A DNA stretch of 46,196 nucleotides from an uncultured Lachnospiraceae bacterium (GCA_946544235.1 CAMNMC010000074.1:1-46196), one strand, 5' to 3'; shown: positions 14,552-25,289, numbered from the stretch's first letter. Program-made: numbers and translations. The notes: generated by a model not told the origin, from the letters alone.

Positions 14552-16639
14552 ATGTACAAAAAGTTTGAAATGGAGCTTGCCGGAAGAACTCTTCGCGTAG
14601 ATGTTGACAGAGTGGGCAAGCAGGCAAATGGAGCAGTTCTCATTCACTATGGTGATACTGTAGTTCTTTCTACAGCTACAGCTGCTAAGGAACCAAGAGA
14701 GGGTATCGATTTCTTCCCACTTTCAGTTGAGTATAATGAGAAGATGTATGCAGTTGGTAAGATCCCTGGTGGTTTCAACAAGCGTGAGGGTAAGGCATCT
14801 GAAAATGCAACTCTTACATGTCGTGTTATCGATCGTCCTATGAGACCTCTGTTCCCTAAGGATTATCGTAACGATGTAACTCTTGAAAATCTCGTAATGT
14901 CAGTTGATCCTGAGTGTGCACCTGAGCTTACAGCTATGCTCGGTACAGCTATCGCAGTATCAATCTCAGACATTCCTTTTGACGGACCTTGTGCAACAAC
15001 ACAGGTTGGTCTCGTAAACGGAGAATTTATCTTCAATCCAAATTCTACACAGAATCTTGAATCAGATCTTAAGCTTACTGTAGCTTCTACCAGAGAAAAG
15101 GTTATCATGATCGAAGCAGGAGCAAATGAAGTTCCTGAAGATAAGATGCTTGAAGCTATTTTCGCAGCTCACGAAGTTAACCAGAAGGTTATCGAGTTCA
15201 TCGACCAGATCGTTGCTGAGTGCGGTAAGCCAAAGAGCAGCTACACAAGCTATGCTGTTCCTGAGGATCTCATGGCAGATATCATGGCTGAATATCCTAT
15301 GGAATCTATGGAAGAAGCTGTATTTACGGATGATAAGCAGACAAGAGAGAATAACATATTTGCTATGAAGGAAAAGCTTCGTGAGAAATATGCAGATAAT
15401 GATGCATGGCTCGGAAGACTTGATGATGCTCTTTATCAGTATCAGAAGAAGACAGTTCGTAAGATGATCCTCAAGGATCACAAGCGTCCTGACGGAAGAG
15501 CTATCAACCAGATCAGACCGCTCGCAGCAGAGGTTGATCTTATTCCTAGGGTACATGGTTCAGCTATGTTCACCAGAGGACAGACACAGATCTGTGATGT
15601 TGTTACACTTGCACCTCTTTCAGAGGCTCAGAAGGTTGACGGACTTGATGTAAATGTTACAACTAAGAGATATATTCATCACTACAACTTCCCATCATAT
15701 TCAGTTGGTGAGACAAAGGTTTCAAGAGGACCTGGACGTCGTGAGATCGGTCATGGTGCACTTGCAGAGAGAGCGCTTCTTCCTGTAATTCCTTCAGAGG
15801 AAGTATTCCCATATACAATCCGTGCCGTATCTGAGACATTCGAGTCAAACGGTTCAACATCAATGGCTTCAACCTGTGCATCATGTATGTCACTTATGGC
15901 TGCCGGTGTTCCGATCAAGGCTCCTGTAGCAGGTATTTCCTGCGGACTCGTTACTGGCGAAACAGATGATGATTATGTAGTACTCACAGATATTCAGGGG
16001 CTTGAGGACTTCTTCGGAGATATGGACTTCAAGGTAGCAGGTACAAAAGAAGGAATCACAGCTATCCAGATGGATATCAAGATTCATGGACTTACACCTG
16101 ACATCATTAAAGAGGCTATCAGAAGAACAAGAGAAGCAAGAGTATACATCCTTGATGAAGTTATGCTTAAGTGTATTCCTGCTCCAAGACCGGAAGTAAA
16201 TGAATATGCACCTAAGATTGAGATGATGCAGGTTGATCCTGAGAAGATTGGTGAGATCATCGGACAGAAGGGTAAGACAATCAATGCAATCATTGAAGAG
16301 ACCGGTGTAAAGATCGATATCGATGATGACGGCAAGGTTTCTATCTGCGGCGTTGACAAGAACGGTATCGAAAGAGCTAAGGAGATTATCCATTCAATCG
16401 TAGATCCTATCGAGGTTGGCAAAACATATGCTGGTAAGGTAGTAAGAATTATGCCATTCGGCGCATTTGTTGAGCTTTCACCTAACAAGGATGGTATGAT
16501 CCATATCTCTAAGCTTGATACAAAGAGAGTTGCAAAGGTTGAAGATGTTGTAAATATCGGAGACAATGTAAGAGTTAAGGTTCTTGATGTTGACAGAATG
16601 GGCAAGATCAGCCTTAGTCTTAAGGATGCAGACAAATAA
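14552..16639 (+). CDS. pnp: Polyribonucleotide nucleotidyltransferase (PNPase)
   Basis: PNPase degrades RNA 3' to 5' using phosphate and can add tails in reverse. The 695-residue protein has two RNase PH-like domains; the second carries the FTRGQTQ and SNGSTSMAS motifs. A KH domain (GEIIGQKGKTINAI) and an S1 domain (GKTYAGKVVRIMPFGAFVEL) finish the protein. AAGGAG precedes the ATG. The leader holds a long hairpin that probably allows autoregulation. A glycoside phosphorylase gene follows after only 31 bases without a terminator. Confidence 0.98.
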   Translation: MYKKFEMELAGRTLRVDVDRVGKQANGAVLIHYGDTVVLSTATAAKEPREGIDFFPLSVEYNEKMYAVGKIPGGFNKREGKASENATLTCRVIDRPMRPLFPKDYRNDVTLENLVMSVDPECAPELTAMLGTAIAVSISDIPFDGPCATTQVGLVNGEFIFNPNSTQNLESDLKLTVASTREKVIMIEAGANEVPEDKMLEAIFAAHEVNQKVIEFIDQIVAECGKPKSSYTSYAVPEDLMADIMAEYPMESMEEAVFTDDKQTRENNIFAMKEKLREKYADNDAWLGRLDDALYQYQKKTVRKMILKDHKRPDGRAINQIRPLAAEVDLIPRVHGSAMFTRGQTQICDVVTLAPLSEAQKVDGLDVNVTTKRYIHHYNFPSYSVGETKVSRGPGRREIGHGALAERALLPVIPSEEVFPYTIRAVSETFESNGSTSMASTCASCMSLMAAGVPIKAPVAGISCGLVTGETDDDYVVLTDIQGLEDFFGDMDFKVAGTKEGITAIQMDIKIHGLTPDIIKEAIRRTREARVYILDEVMLKCIPAPRPEVNEYAPKIEMMQVDPEKIGEIIGQKGKTINAIIEETGVKIDIDDDGKVSICGVDKNGIERAKEIIHSIVDPIEVGKTYAGKVVRIMPFGAFVELSPNKDGMIHISKLDTKRVAKVEDVVNIGDNVRVKVLDVDRMGKISLSLKDADK

Positions 16640-16670
16640 TTTTTTTAGCTACGGCGGGGAGAATCAATTA

Positions 16671-19073
16671 ATGAGATTTGGCTTTTTTGATGAGATCAAT
16701 AAGGAGTATGTAATTGACAAACCAAACACACCGGCACCTTGGGTAAACTACCTCGGTTCGCCACTTTATGGTGCGATAATCTCAAACAATGCGGGAGGTT
16801 ACAGCTTTGAGAAATCAGGCGCTAACGGAAGAATACTTCGTTACGTTTTCAACAGCTTTGATACACCGGGAAGATATATCTATATCAGAGATAACAAGAG
16901 TAAGGATTACTGGTCTGCTTCATGGCAGCCGGTAGCCAAGCCTCTTGACAGTTATAAGAGTGAGTGCCGTCATGGTACAGGCTACACAAGAATGAAAGCA
17001 GAGTATTCAGGAATCGCTTCAGAGGTTCTTTATCTTGTTCCGCTCGATAAGAAGTATGAGGTATGGAAGGCCAAGATAACCAACAATTCTGACGAGGAGA
17101 GAGAACTGACAGTTTCAGGTTATTGTGAGTTTACAAACAACAATAATTACGAGCAGGATCAAGTTAATCTTCAGTATACACTTTTCATTACAAGAACATA
17201 TTTCAATACTAACCGTATCAGACAGGTTATTAATGAAAATGTTAAGAACAACTCAGTAAACGGAGATGCTGCAACAGACAGATTCTTCGGACTTGCAGGC
17301 GCTCCTGTAATTTCTTATTGCGGAGATAAGGAAAAGTTCCTTGGAAGCTATCGTAATTACAGTAATCCTGAGGGTATTGAAAAAGGTACTCTTGGTAATG
17401 AACTTAATTATAACGGCAATGCCTGCGGAGCACTTTCGACAGTTATCACACTTGCACCTGGTGAGTCTAAGGAGATTGCATTCATTCTCGGACAGAAGGA
17501 TGATGCTGAAGCCGGCGAGATCATGGATAAGTATGCTGATCCGGGAGTTCAGGCTGAGGTTGATTACGCTGAGCTTGTAAAATACTGGCATGAGAAGCTT
17601 TCTCATCTTCAGGTTAAGACTCCATGTGCTGAGTTCGATGAGATGGTTAATACCTGGAATGCATATCAGTGCTTCATGACCTTTATCTGGTCAAGAGCAG
17701 CTTCTTTCATCTACTGCGGACAGAGAAATGGTTATGGTTACAGAGATACCGTTCAGGATATTCAGGGGGTTATTCACCTTGCACCTGAAATGGCTAAGGA
17801 GCAGATTAAGTTCATGCTTTCAGCTCAGGTATCTAATGGTGGCGGACTTCCACTTGTTAAGTACACACATAATCCAGGTCATGAGGATACTCCTGATGAT
17901 GCTTCATACGTTAAGGAAACAGGACATCCTGCTTACAGAGCAGATGATGCACTCTGGCTCTTCCCTACAGTATATAAATATATTGCAGAAACAGGCGATA
18001 CAAAATTCATCCATGAGATGATCCCTTATGCAGATAAGGACAGAGACAGTGTTTACGATCACCTTAAGAGAGCTATTGAGTTCTCTATGAACAGACTTGG
18101 TGATCATGACATGCCGGCCGGACTTCATGCAGACTGGAATGACTGCCTCAGGCTTGGTAAGAAAGGTGAATCTACCTTCGTTGCAATGCAGCTTTATCTT
18201 GCATTCTCAATCATCAGCAAATTTGCTGAATACAGCAATGATACAGAATATCTTGTTTATATTTCAAGAGAGAAGCGTGAACTTGGTCAGGTTCTCAATG
18301 ATCTTTGCTGGGAGGATGACAGATTTATCAGAGGCTTCACAGAAAAGGGACAGGTTATCGGTTCTAAGAACGATCCTGAAGCAAGCATGTGGCTGAATCC
18401 GCAGAGCTGGTCTGTAATAAGCGGACTTGCTACAAAAGAGCAGGCTGAAGCAGCTCTTGAATCAGTTCACAGAGAACTTGCAACAGAAAACGGAGCAATG
18501 CTTATGGCTCCTGCATACAGAAATCATGCATTTGATGGAGCTCTTATGCTTCTCTTCAATGCATCAACCAAGGAGAACGGCGGTATCTTCTCACAGCCAC
18601 AGGGTTGGCTTATCCTTGCCGAAGCACTTATCGGTCATGGAAACAGAGCTATGGAATATTTCCTTGACTGCGCTCCGTCAGCAATGAACGATAAGGCTGA
18701 GATCAGAAAGCTTGAGCCATACTGCCACGGACAGTTCACAGAAGGTAAGGACAGCCCTTACTTCGGAAGAGCTCACGTACATTGGCTTACAGGTACTGCA
18801 TCAACTGTTATGGTTGGATCTGTTGAAGGTATTCTCGGACTCAGACCTGACTTTAATGGTATCAAGATATCTCCATCAATTCCTGCTGACTGGAAGGGCT
18901 TTGAGATGAAGAAGTTCTTCAGAGGAAAGTGGATGAATATCAAGGTTGTGAATGAGAATGGTTCACAGTCAGGTGTTTCATCAATAACACTCAACGGAGA
19001 AGAAATTGTAGGTGATTATATCTATGCTGCTCAGCTCCAGGATACAAACGAAGTTATCGTTAAATTAGCATAA
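16671..19073 (+). CDS. Cellobiose phosphorylase (GH94)
   Basis: The enzyme splits cellobiose with phosphate into glucose-1-phosphate and glucose in the cytoplasm, saving one ATP. The 800-residue protein has no signal peptide. Its N-terminal MRFGFFDEINKEYVI and GSPLYGAIISNNAGGYSF segments, YRDTVQD, and the HADWNDC motif with the general-acid Asp (residues 488-491) fit GH94 cellobiose phosphorylases, whose usual length is about 810. ATG 16671 is chosen because GGGGAG lies before it and the N-terminus matches the family. An earlier in-frame start overlaps pnp. Cellodextrin phosphorylase is less likely because that enzyme is usually longer. Confidence 0.9.
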   Translation: MRFGFFDEINKEYVIDKPNTPAPWVNYLGSPLYGAIISNNAGGYSFEKSGANGRILRYVFNSFDTPGRYIYIRDNKSKDYWSASWQPVAKPLDSYKSECRHGTGYTRMKAEYSGIASEVLYLVPLDKKYEVWKAKITNNSDEERELTVSGYCEFTNNNNYEQDQVNLQYTLFITRTYFNTNRIRQVINENVKNNSVNGDAATDRFFGLAGAPVISYCGDKEKFLGSYRNYSNPEGIEKGTLGNELNYNGNACGALSTVITLAPGESKEIAFILGQKDDAEAGEIMDKYADPGVQAEVDYAELVKYWHEKLSHLQVKTPCAEFDEMVNTWNAYQCFMTFIWSRAASFIYCGQRNGYGYRDTVQDIQGVIHLAPEMAKEQIKFMLSAQVSNGGGLPLVKYTHNPGHEDTPDDASYVKETGHPAYRADDALWLFPTVYKYIAETGDTKFIHEMIPYADKDRDSVYDHLKRAIEFSMNRLGDHDMPAGLHADWNDCLRLGKKGESTFVAMQLYLAFSIISKFAEYSNDTEYLVYISREKRELGQVLNDLCWEDDRFIRGFTEKGQVIGSKNDPEASMWLNPQSWSVISGLATKEQAEAALESVHRELATENGAMLMAPAYRNHAFDGALMLLFNASTKENGGIFSQPQGWLILAEALIGHGNRAMEYFLDCAPSAMNDKAEIRKLEPYCHGQFTEGKDSPYFGRAHVHWLTGTASTVMVGSVEGILGLRPDFNGIKISPSIPADWKGFEMKKFFRGKWMNIKVVNENGSQSGVSSITLNGEEIVGDYIYAAQLQDTNEVIVKLA

Positions 19074-19082
19074 AAATATCTG

Positions 19083-19114
19083 CCCTCCGTCCTTGATCTG
19101 TAAAGGACGGAGGG
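19083..19114 (+). terminator. Hairpin after cellobiose phosphorylase
   Basis: CCCTCCGTCCTT (19083-19094) pairs with AAGGACGGAGGG (19103-19114). The 12-bp GC-rich stem is strong, but only TATT follows. It may be a weak terminator or an mRNA 3' stabiliser before ftsK. Confidence 0.6.
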
Positions 19115-19138
19115 TATTAAAAGTTTACGAGGTGAAAG

Positions 19139-22100
19139 ATGGCTGCGAACAACAAAAGCAGTAATAGTAAAGCCGGATCAAAGAGTACATCATCAAGAGG
19201 AAGAGCTTCAGGAAGTACTTCGAGAAGCTCCGGCACATCAAGAAACACAAACAGATCAAATACAGCTTCAAAGCAAGGTGCAGCAGCCTCTGCTGCAAAT
19301 CCTGAAAAAACAAGGGAGATATACTTCTTTGTTTTTCTTGCTGTATCTGTTTTTCTTTTACTCAGTAATTTTCGTATATGCGGCTTTGTAGGTAATCTTT
19401 TTTCAGGATTCTTTTTTGGGCTTTTTGGCTGGGTAACCTACATATTGCCGTTTTATTTATTCTTTTCGGCTGCATTTCTTCTTTCCAACGGAACGCATAA
19501 GGCTGTTGTAAAGAAGATAATCTGGGTTGGAATCGCATTCCTTCTTGTTGGATTCATCATGCAGCTTATTTCAGGGGCTGAGGGTGTTACCATAAAGAAG
19601 CTTTACATGGAAGGTTATAAGAATAGAAAGGGCGGCGGAATAATATTCGGCGGAATGCTTTCTCTTCTTTATAAGCTTATAGGCAAGGTTGGATGTATCA
19701 TCCTGACAACTCTGTTTGTTATAGTAGCCCTTATCGAGATACTGAATATTTCAGTTATCGACCTTTTCAAGAGATTCGGAACCAGCTTTAAGAATTCTGC
19801 AAATACGAGAAGAACGTATGATGATGAAATAGACGATGAATATTACGGGGATGATGATATTGATGATGAATATGACTCAGTGTATGGTGGTTCTCTGAGA
19901 GCCGGTGAGCGTACAGAAAAGCATATTCTTCAAAATACCACCATACTCGATGAGAATAATAAAAAGATTAACAGTGACAAGAAAACCGGCAAAAAGAAGA
20001 AGGTAGAATATCCAAAGGATGAGATGGTCGAGCTTGCTTCTGACGGTTCGGTTAAGGATATATTTAATTCGAAGAAAAAGAATGACGGCACTGAAAGCAT
20101 GCCTGATTTCCTGAAGGACAGCCACAAAGTGGTACAGGAACAGAGAAAAAAAGCTGAGGAAAACAAAACGGCTATGTCTGATGCAGAAAGCTATGATGCT
20201 TATCAGTCAATCAGTGGGCTAGGCTCATCTTCAGTTTCTGCGTCTCTTGATGAACCGGTATACGTTGATGACGGAACAAGAGTTGAAAGAAGCTCGGGCA
20301 GAACAGGCATACATACAAGAGAAAGGTCGATTAAAACAGATATATTTGATCTGAAACCTGTGAGAGATGATTCTTACAGAAGGACATCATCTGATAGCAG
20401 AAGCACGGGTCGTAAGTCGGATATATTTGGCAGTACCAGGGATTCAGCTTTCAATCTGAATAACAGCTCGTCTGATTCTGCTTTTGAACAAAGTAACAGT
20501 ACATACGATTCTGCTTTTGGACAGGACAGCAGTACATCGGATTCGGCTTTTGACTCTGAATATAATGCTGTATATGACTCCGATAAAAATATAGAAGAAG
20601 AGTATACTTCGGAAAATACACTGAATCAGGAGAATGATGATATCAGTTCATCAGCCGGAACAAAAACGTCTCAATCCGGTGCTATGGGAAGATACTCCGG
20701 ATCTATATTTGCTGCTGATAATAATGCTGCGGCAGCTTCAGGTCATAATGCGGGCAAAACTTTTGGCGGATCCGCACAAAAGAATCAGCAGACAGCCGGA
20801 GCTTCATCTGCAGCATCAGCCGCTAAATCAAGTAATGATCCGTCTGAAGCTGAAATTGTTAAACCAAAGAGACCTCGCGAATATAAGTTCCCTCCAATGA
20901 ATCTTCTGTCCAGCGGAAAAGGCAAGGGCAGTTCGAGAAGCAATGAGGAGGCTGTCCGTGAAAACGGAGTTAAGCTTAAGGAAACACTCGAAAGCTTTGG
21001 TGTTAATGTTACTATCACTGATTACAGTGTAGGTCCTTCGGTTACACGATTTGAGATGCAGCCGGAGCAGGGCGTTAAAGTCAGCAAGATCGTCGGACTT
21101 CAGGATGATATTAAGCTTGCACTTGCTGCAGAGGATATCAGAATAGAAGCACCTATTCCGGGCAAACCGGCGATTGGTATTGAAATACCGAATAAAGAAA
21201 ACCAGGTTGTATATTTCAGGGATATCATTGATAACGAGAAATTTAAAGGCTTTAATTCCAATCTGGCTTTTGCCGTTGGAAAAGATATCGGAGGACAGGT
21301 TATTCTTACCGATATTGCCAAGGCTCCTCACCTTCTGATCGCAGGTGCTACAGGCTCAGGAAAGTCTGTTTGTATAAATACCATCATCATGAGTATTCTT
21401 TATAAGGCAAAGCCTGATGATGTAAAGATGATCATGATCGATCCGAAGATGGTTGAACTTACGGCTTATAATGGTATACCTCATCTTCTTATTCCGGTTG
21501 TCACCGATCCTAAGAAGGCGGCAGGAGCACTTAATTGGGCTGTGGTTGAGATGACCAAGCGTTATCAGAAATTTGCTGAATACAATGTTAGAAATATAAA
21601 AGGCTTCAATGATAAAGTTAAGAATGAAGGACCGAAGGACAATGATCCTGATTTCAGATATATGCCTCAGATACTTGTTATAGTTGATGAGCTTGCCGAC
21701 CTTATGATGGTTGCACATCAAGAGGTTGAGGATGCTATAATCAGACTCTGTCAGCTTGCCAGAGCTGCAGGCATTCATCTCATTATTGCAACGCAGAGGC
21801 CTTCGGTTGATGTCATTACCGGACTTATCAAGGCGAATGTTCCTTCGAGAATAGCTTTTGCGGTTTCTTCCGGAATAGATTCAAGAACGATCCTTGATAT
21901 GAACGGTGCCGAAAAGCTTCTCGGAAAAGGAGATATGCTTTTCTATCCGACAGGATTCCCTAAGCCTGTCAGAGTACAGGGCGCCCTTGTTTCGGATGAT
22001 GAAGTAATGGCTGTGGTAAATTATATTAAGAAATATAATGATGGTTCCTATGATGAAGAGGTCAGTCAGTCTATCAATAACAGCAGTCTGAAGGGAGATA

Positions 22101-22357
22101 ATTCTCAGGGCTCATCTGATGGTTCTGATGACGGTGACAGATATGATGAACTGTTTGAAGAAGCAGCAAGGCTTGTTATTGAAAAGGATAAGGCTTCAAT
22201 AGGCAACCTTCAGAGAGTATTCAGAATAGGCTTTAACAGAGCTGCACGTATTATGGATCAGCTTTGTGATGCCGGTGTTGTAGGACCTGAAGAGGGAACT
22301 AAGCCGAGAAAAATACTCATGACCATGGATCAGTTTGATGAATTTATGAGTGTTTGA
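19139..22357 (+). CDS. ftsK: DNA translocase FtsK/SpoIIIE
   Basis: The protein pumps chromosomal DNA through the closing septum. Of 1072 residues, the first 55 are Ser/Thr/Ala-rich and cytoplasmic. About four membrane segments follow between residues 60 and 215, then a very long low-complexity linker (about 225-590). The alpha/beta motor domain carries Walker A GATGSGKS (about 736-743) and a VIVDELADLMM Walker B. A gamma winged-helix domain ends the protein. The linker holds four 11-residue repeats starting DSAF. GAGGTG precedes the ATG. Length exceeds B. subtilis SpoIIIE (about 790) because of the linker. Confidence 0.96.
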   Translation: MAANNKSSNSKAGSKSTSSRGRASGSTSRSSGTSRNTNRSNTASKQGAAASAANPEKTREIYFFVFLAVSVFLLLSNFRICGFVGNLFSGFFFGLFGWVTYILPFYLFFSAAFLLSNGTHKAVVKKIIWVGIAFLLVGFIMQLISGAEGVTIKKLYMEGYKNRKGGGIIFGGMLSLLYKLIGKVGCIILTTLFVIVALIEILNISVIDLFKRFGTSFKNSANTRRTYDDEIDDEYYGDDDIDDEYDSVYGGSLRAGERTEKHILQNTTILDENNKKINSDKKTGKKKKVEYPKDEMVELASDGSVKDIFNSKKKNDGTESMPDFLKDSHKVVQEQRKKAEENKTAMSDAESYDAYQSISGLGSSSVSASLDEPVYVDDGTRVERSSGRTGIHTRERSIKTDIFDLKPVRDDSYRRTSSDSRSTGRKSDIFGSTRDSAFNLNNSSSDSAFEQSNSTYDSAFGQDSSTSDSAFDSEYNAVYDSDKNIEEEYTSENTLNQENDDISSSAGTKTSQSGAMGRYSGSIFAADNNAAAASGHNAGKTFGGSAQKNQQTAGASSAASAAKSSNDPSEAEIVKPKRPREYKFPPMNLLSSGKGKGSSRSNEEAVRENGVKLKETLESFGVNVTITDYSVGPSVTRFEMQPEQGVKVSKIVGLQDDIKLALAAEDIRIEAPIPGKPAIGIEIPNKENQVVYFRDIIDNEKFKGFNSNLAFAVGKDIGGQVILTDIAKAPHLLIAGATGSGKSVCINTIIMSILYKAKPDDVKMIMIDPKMVELTAYNGIPHLLIPVVTDPKKAAGALNWAVVEMTKRYQKFAEYNVRNIKGFNDKVKNEGPKDNDPDFRYMPQILVIVDELADLMMVAHQEVEDAIIRLCQLARAAGIHLIIATQRPSVDVITGLIKANVPSRIAFAVSSGIDSRTILDMNGAEKLLGKGDMLFYPTGFPKPVRVQGALVSDDEVMAVVNYIKKYNDGSYDEEVSQSINNSSLKGDNSQGSSDGSDDGDRYDELFEEAARLVIEKDKASIGNLQRVFRIGFNRAARIMDQLCDAGVVGPEEGTKPRKILMTMDQFDEFMSV
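20441..20572 (+). repeat. Four 33-base coding repeats in ftsK
   Basis: Four consecutive 33-base units encode 11-residue repeats, each beginning Asp-Ser-Ala-Phe (residues 435-478). Codons differ between units (GATTCAGCT, GATTCTGCT, GATTCGGCT), so the protein motif is kept while the DNA diverges. Confidence 0.85.
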
Positions 22358-22499
22358 TATTAATTCATGTGTTTGATTTATAAAACGTATAAGTTTCAAT
22401 ATACCATTTTGATCTATGGTTGACCATATAATAGTTATGTAAACATTACTGTTATATGATCATAAAAACGGTACTTTATAATGAAAGGATTATTTATAT

Positions 22500-24170
22500 A
22501 TGTTAACAGATATTGAGATTGCTCAGCAGGCAAAAATGAAGAAGATCAGAGAGGTTGCTTCTTTGATCGACCTTAATGAGGATGATCTTGAGCTGTATGG
22601 TAATTATATGGCAAAATTCTCAGATGAGGCGATTGAAAGGACCAGGTCAAATCCTGACGGAAAGCTTATCCTTGTGACTGCAATTAATCCGACACCTGCC
22701 GGTGAAGGAAAGACAACAGTTACAATAGGTCTCGGTCAGGCCATGAACAGACTTGGAAAGAAAGCGGTTATCGCACTTCGCGAGCCATCACTCGGACCTT
22801 GCTTCGGAATAAAGGGTGGTGCCGCAGGCGGTGGTTATTCACAGGTTGTTCCTATGGAAAAGCTGAACCTTCATTTTACAGGAGATTTTCATGCTATAAC
22901 ATCTGCAAATAATCTTCTTTGCGCGATGCTCGACAATCATATGCAGCAGGGCAACAGTCTCCGCATAGATCCGAAAAGGATAGTTATAAAGAGATGTCTC
23001 GATATGAATGACAGAGCTCTCAGAAATATTGTAATAGGTATGGGCGCAAGAACTGACGGAGTTGTACGTGAGGATCATTTTATTATCACTGTAGCTTCCG
23101 AAGTTATGGCTATACTCTGTCTGTCAGAGGATCTTTCTGATCTTAAGAGAAGACTTGGCAGAATGATCGTTGCTTATGACTATGATAATAATCCGATAAC
23201 AGCTGCAGATCTTAAGTGTGTGGGGTCAATGGCGCTTCTTCTTAAGGATGCCCTCAGACCTAACCTTATTCAGACACTTGAAAATACACCTGCCATAGTT
23301 CATGGCGGCCCATTTGCAAATATAGCTCATGGCTGTAACTCCGTAAGGGCAACAAAAACGGCTCTTAAGCTTGCTGATTATGTGATCACCGAAGCAGGCT
23401 TTGGCGCGGATCTCGGAGCTGAAAAGTTCCTTGATATCAAATGCCGTAAGGCCGGACTTAAGCCTGACTGTATTGTGCTTGTTGCAACTGTAAGAGCTCT
23501 GAAATATAACGGCGGCGTAGCCAAGACAGATCTTGGTGAAGAAAATCTTGAAGCTCTTGAAAAAGGAATCGTAAATCTTGGCAAGCATATTGAAAATCTC
23601 CAGAAATACGGAGTCCCTGTGGTTGTAACTCTTAACAGATTCGTTTCCGATACAGATGCCGAGCTGGCATTTGTTGAAAAATACTGCAAAGATAACGGAT
23701 GCACCATGACTGTTTCGGAGGTCTGGGCCAAAGGCGGTGAGGGCGGTATGGCTCTCGCTGAGGATGTACTCAGAACAATCGAGACTAAAGAATCAAACTT
23801 TAAGCCTATCTATGACGATGATATGCCTATAGCTGACAAGATAAGCTTTATCTGCAAGGAAATTTATGGCGCTGAGCAGGTTGTATTTGCAAAGCAGGCT
23901 GAAACGGCAATAAAGAAGATAGAAGATATGGGCTTTGGAAAATTCCCTGTATGTATGGCCAAAACGCAGTATTCTCTTTCTGACGATCCTTCACTTCTCG
24001 GAAGACCTGAAGGCTTCACTATGAATATCAGAGAGGTATATGTATCAGCTGGTGCAGGTTTTGTCGTTGCACTTACAGGTTCCATAATGACCATGCCGGG
24101 TCTTCCGAAGGTTCCGGCTGCTGAGAAGATTGATATAACCGATGACGGCGTGATCAGCGGACTTTTCTAG
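22500..24170 (+). CDS. fhs: Formate-tetrahydrofolate ligase
   Basis: Fhs makes 10-formyl-THF from formate, ATP and THF, feeding purine synthesis and one-carbon metabolism. The 556-residue protein shows the [16 protein letters not shown] nucleotide-binding segment at about residues 63-78, [22 protein letters not shown], and the C-terminal [21 protein letters not shown]. Length is normal. The upstream 142 bases are AT-rich with an AAAGGA site about 11 bases before the ATG. folD follows 99 bases later, so the pair forms a folate module. Confidence 0.98.
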   Translation: MLTDIEIAQQAKMKKIREVASLIDLNEDDLELYGNYMAKFSDEAIERTRSNPDGKLILVTAINPTPAGEGKTTVTIGLGQAMNRLGKKAVIALREPSLGPCFGIKGGAAGGGYSQVVPMEKLNLHFTGDFHAITSANNLLCAMLDNHMQQGNSLRIDPKRIVIKRCLDMNDRALRNIVIGMGARTDGVVREDHFIITVASEVMAILCLSEDLSDLKRRLGRMIVAYDYDNNPITAADLKCVGSMALLLKDALRPNLIQTLENTPAIVHGGPFANIAHGCNSVRATKTALKLADYVITEAGFGADLGAEKFLDIKCRKAGLKPDCIVLVATVRALKYNGGVAKTDLGEENLEALEKGIVNLGKHIENLQKYGVPVVVTLNRFVSDTDAELAFVEKYCKDNGCTMTVSEVWAKGGEGGMALAEDVLRTIETKESNFKPIYDDDMPIADKISFICKEIYGAEQVVFAKQAETAIKKIEDMGFGKFPVCMAKTQYSLSDDPSLLGRPEGFTMNIREVYVSAGAGFVVALTGSIMTMPGLPKVPAAEKIDITDDGVISGLF

Positions 24171-24186
24171 TATAAAAGTATTTATC

Positions 24187-24213
24187 GATATATTTTTCAT
24201 ACGAAAATATATC
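24187..24213. repeat. AT-rich hairpin between fhs and folD
   Basis: GATATATTTTTC and GAAAATATATC form an 11-bp stem with one bulge around ATAC. No T run follows, so it could reduce read-through or mark a processing point. Confidence 0.4.
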
Positions 24214-24269
24214 TACTAAACATTTGATTTATATAGAGTAATAGTTTTGGTAAAAATAAGGAGAAGATT

Positions 24270-25121
24270 ATGGCTGAAATAATTGATGGAAAGAAGATTT
24301 CACAGGATATAAAGGATGAGACAAGAGATAAGGTTGCAGCGCTTAAGGAGAAAGGGATTGAAGCATCTCTGGCTGTTATCCTGGTAGGAAATGATCCTGC
24401 ATCGGCAGTATATGTTAGAAATAAGAAGAAGGCCTGTGAATATACAGGTATTAAATCTCTCTCATATGAACTTCCTGAAGAGACAACAGAGGCAGAACTT
24501 CTCGAACTGATCGATAAGCTTAACAGTGATAAAACAGTTAACGGTATACTCGTTCAGCTTCCGCTTCCTAAGCACATCAATGAGGATGCCGTTATCAAGA
24601 GAATCTCTCCTGATAAGGATGTTGACGGCTTTCATCCGGAAAGTGTCGGAAGACTCAGTATCGGTGAGAGAGGATTCCAGTCTTGTACTCCTGCCGGAGT
24701 TATCCAGCTTCTTAAGAGAAGTAATGTTCAGATTGAAGGCAGTGAGTGTGTGGTTGTCGGAAGAAGTAATATCGTAGGTAAGCCTATGGCTATGCTTCTT
24801 ATAAGGGAGAATGGCACTGTAACCGTATGCCATTCAAGAACTAAGGATCTTCGTGAAGTCACAAAGAGGGCTGATATCCTTGTAGTAGCTATCGGAAAAC
24901 CTGAATTTATTGATGCTTCATATGTCAAGGACGGAGCTGTGGTTATCGACGTAGGAATTCACAGAAAGGGCGAGAAGAAGCTCTGCGGTGATGTTGATTA
25001 TGCATCTGTTGAGCCTGTGGCTTCAAAGATCACGCCTGTTCCTGGCGGTGTCGGACCTATGACTATCGCAATGCTTATGAACAATTGCTACGAAGCTGCT
25101 GTTATGCAGAACAACTTATAA
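24270..25121 (+). CDS. folD: Methylene-THF dehydrogenase / methenyl-THF cyclohydrolase
   Basis: FolD is a bifunctional enzyme that oxidises 5,10-methylene-THF and hydrolyses the methenyl product to 10-formyl-THF. The 283-residue protein has the catalytic YVRNKKKACEYTGI region with its active-site Lys and Tyr, the VQLPLPKH motif, the VVGRSNIVGKPMA nucleotide-binding segment, and the TPVPGGVGPMTIAML C-terminal signature. AAGGAG precedes the ATG. Together with fhs it links formate, methylene-THF and NADPH. Confidence 0.98.
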   Translation: MAEIIDGKKISQDIKDETRDKVAALKEKGIEASLAVILVGNDPASAVYVRNKKKACEYTGIKSLSYELPEETTEAELLELIDKLNSDKTVNGILVQLPLPKHINEDAVIKRISPDKDVDGFHPESVGRLSIGERGFQSCTPAGVIQLLKRSNVQIEGSECVVVGRSNIVGKPMAMLLIRENGTVTVCHSRTKDLREVTKRADILVVAIGKPEFIDASYVKDGAVVIDVGIHRKGEKKLCGDVDYASVEPVASKITPVPGGVGPMTIAMLMNNCYEAAVMQNNL

Positions 25122-25289
25122 TCATAATTGCTACAATCTGATGAATATAGATTAAAATCTATGTATATAAACAGATATAGATGTGTATCGCTGAATAACA
25201 ATGGATATCAGTGAGTATTAATCATATCGTTAGTAGTATACTTTAATATTTATAATGCGTTTTATGTATATTTACATATATAGTTAAAT

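Noticed and set aside
15062-15556. Antisense frame of 164 codons inside pnp
   Set aside because: It lies wholly within a conserved gene, shows no family features and has cysteine- and leucine-rich shadow composition.
16584-16670. Longer cellobiose phosphorylase start inside pnp
   Set aside because: The extra residues do not fit the GH94 N-terminus, and a ribosome binding site exists before 16671.
20828-21331. Antisense frame of 167 codons inside ftsK
   Set aside because: It covers the conserved motor domain on the other strand; codon structure explains it.
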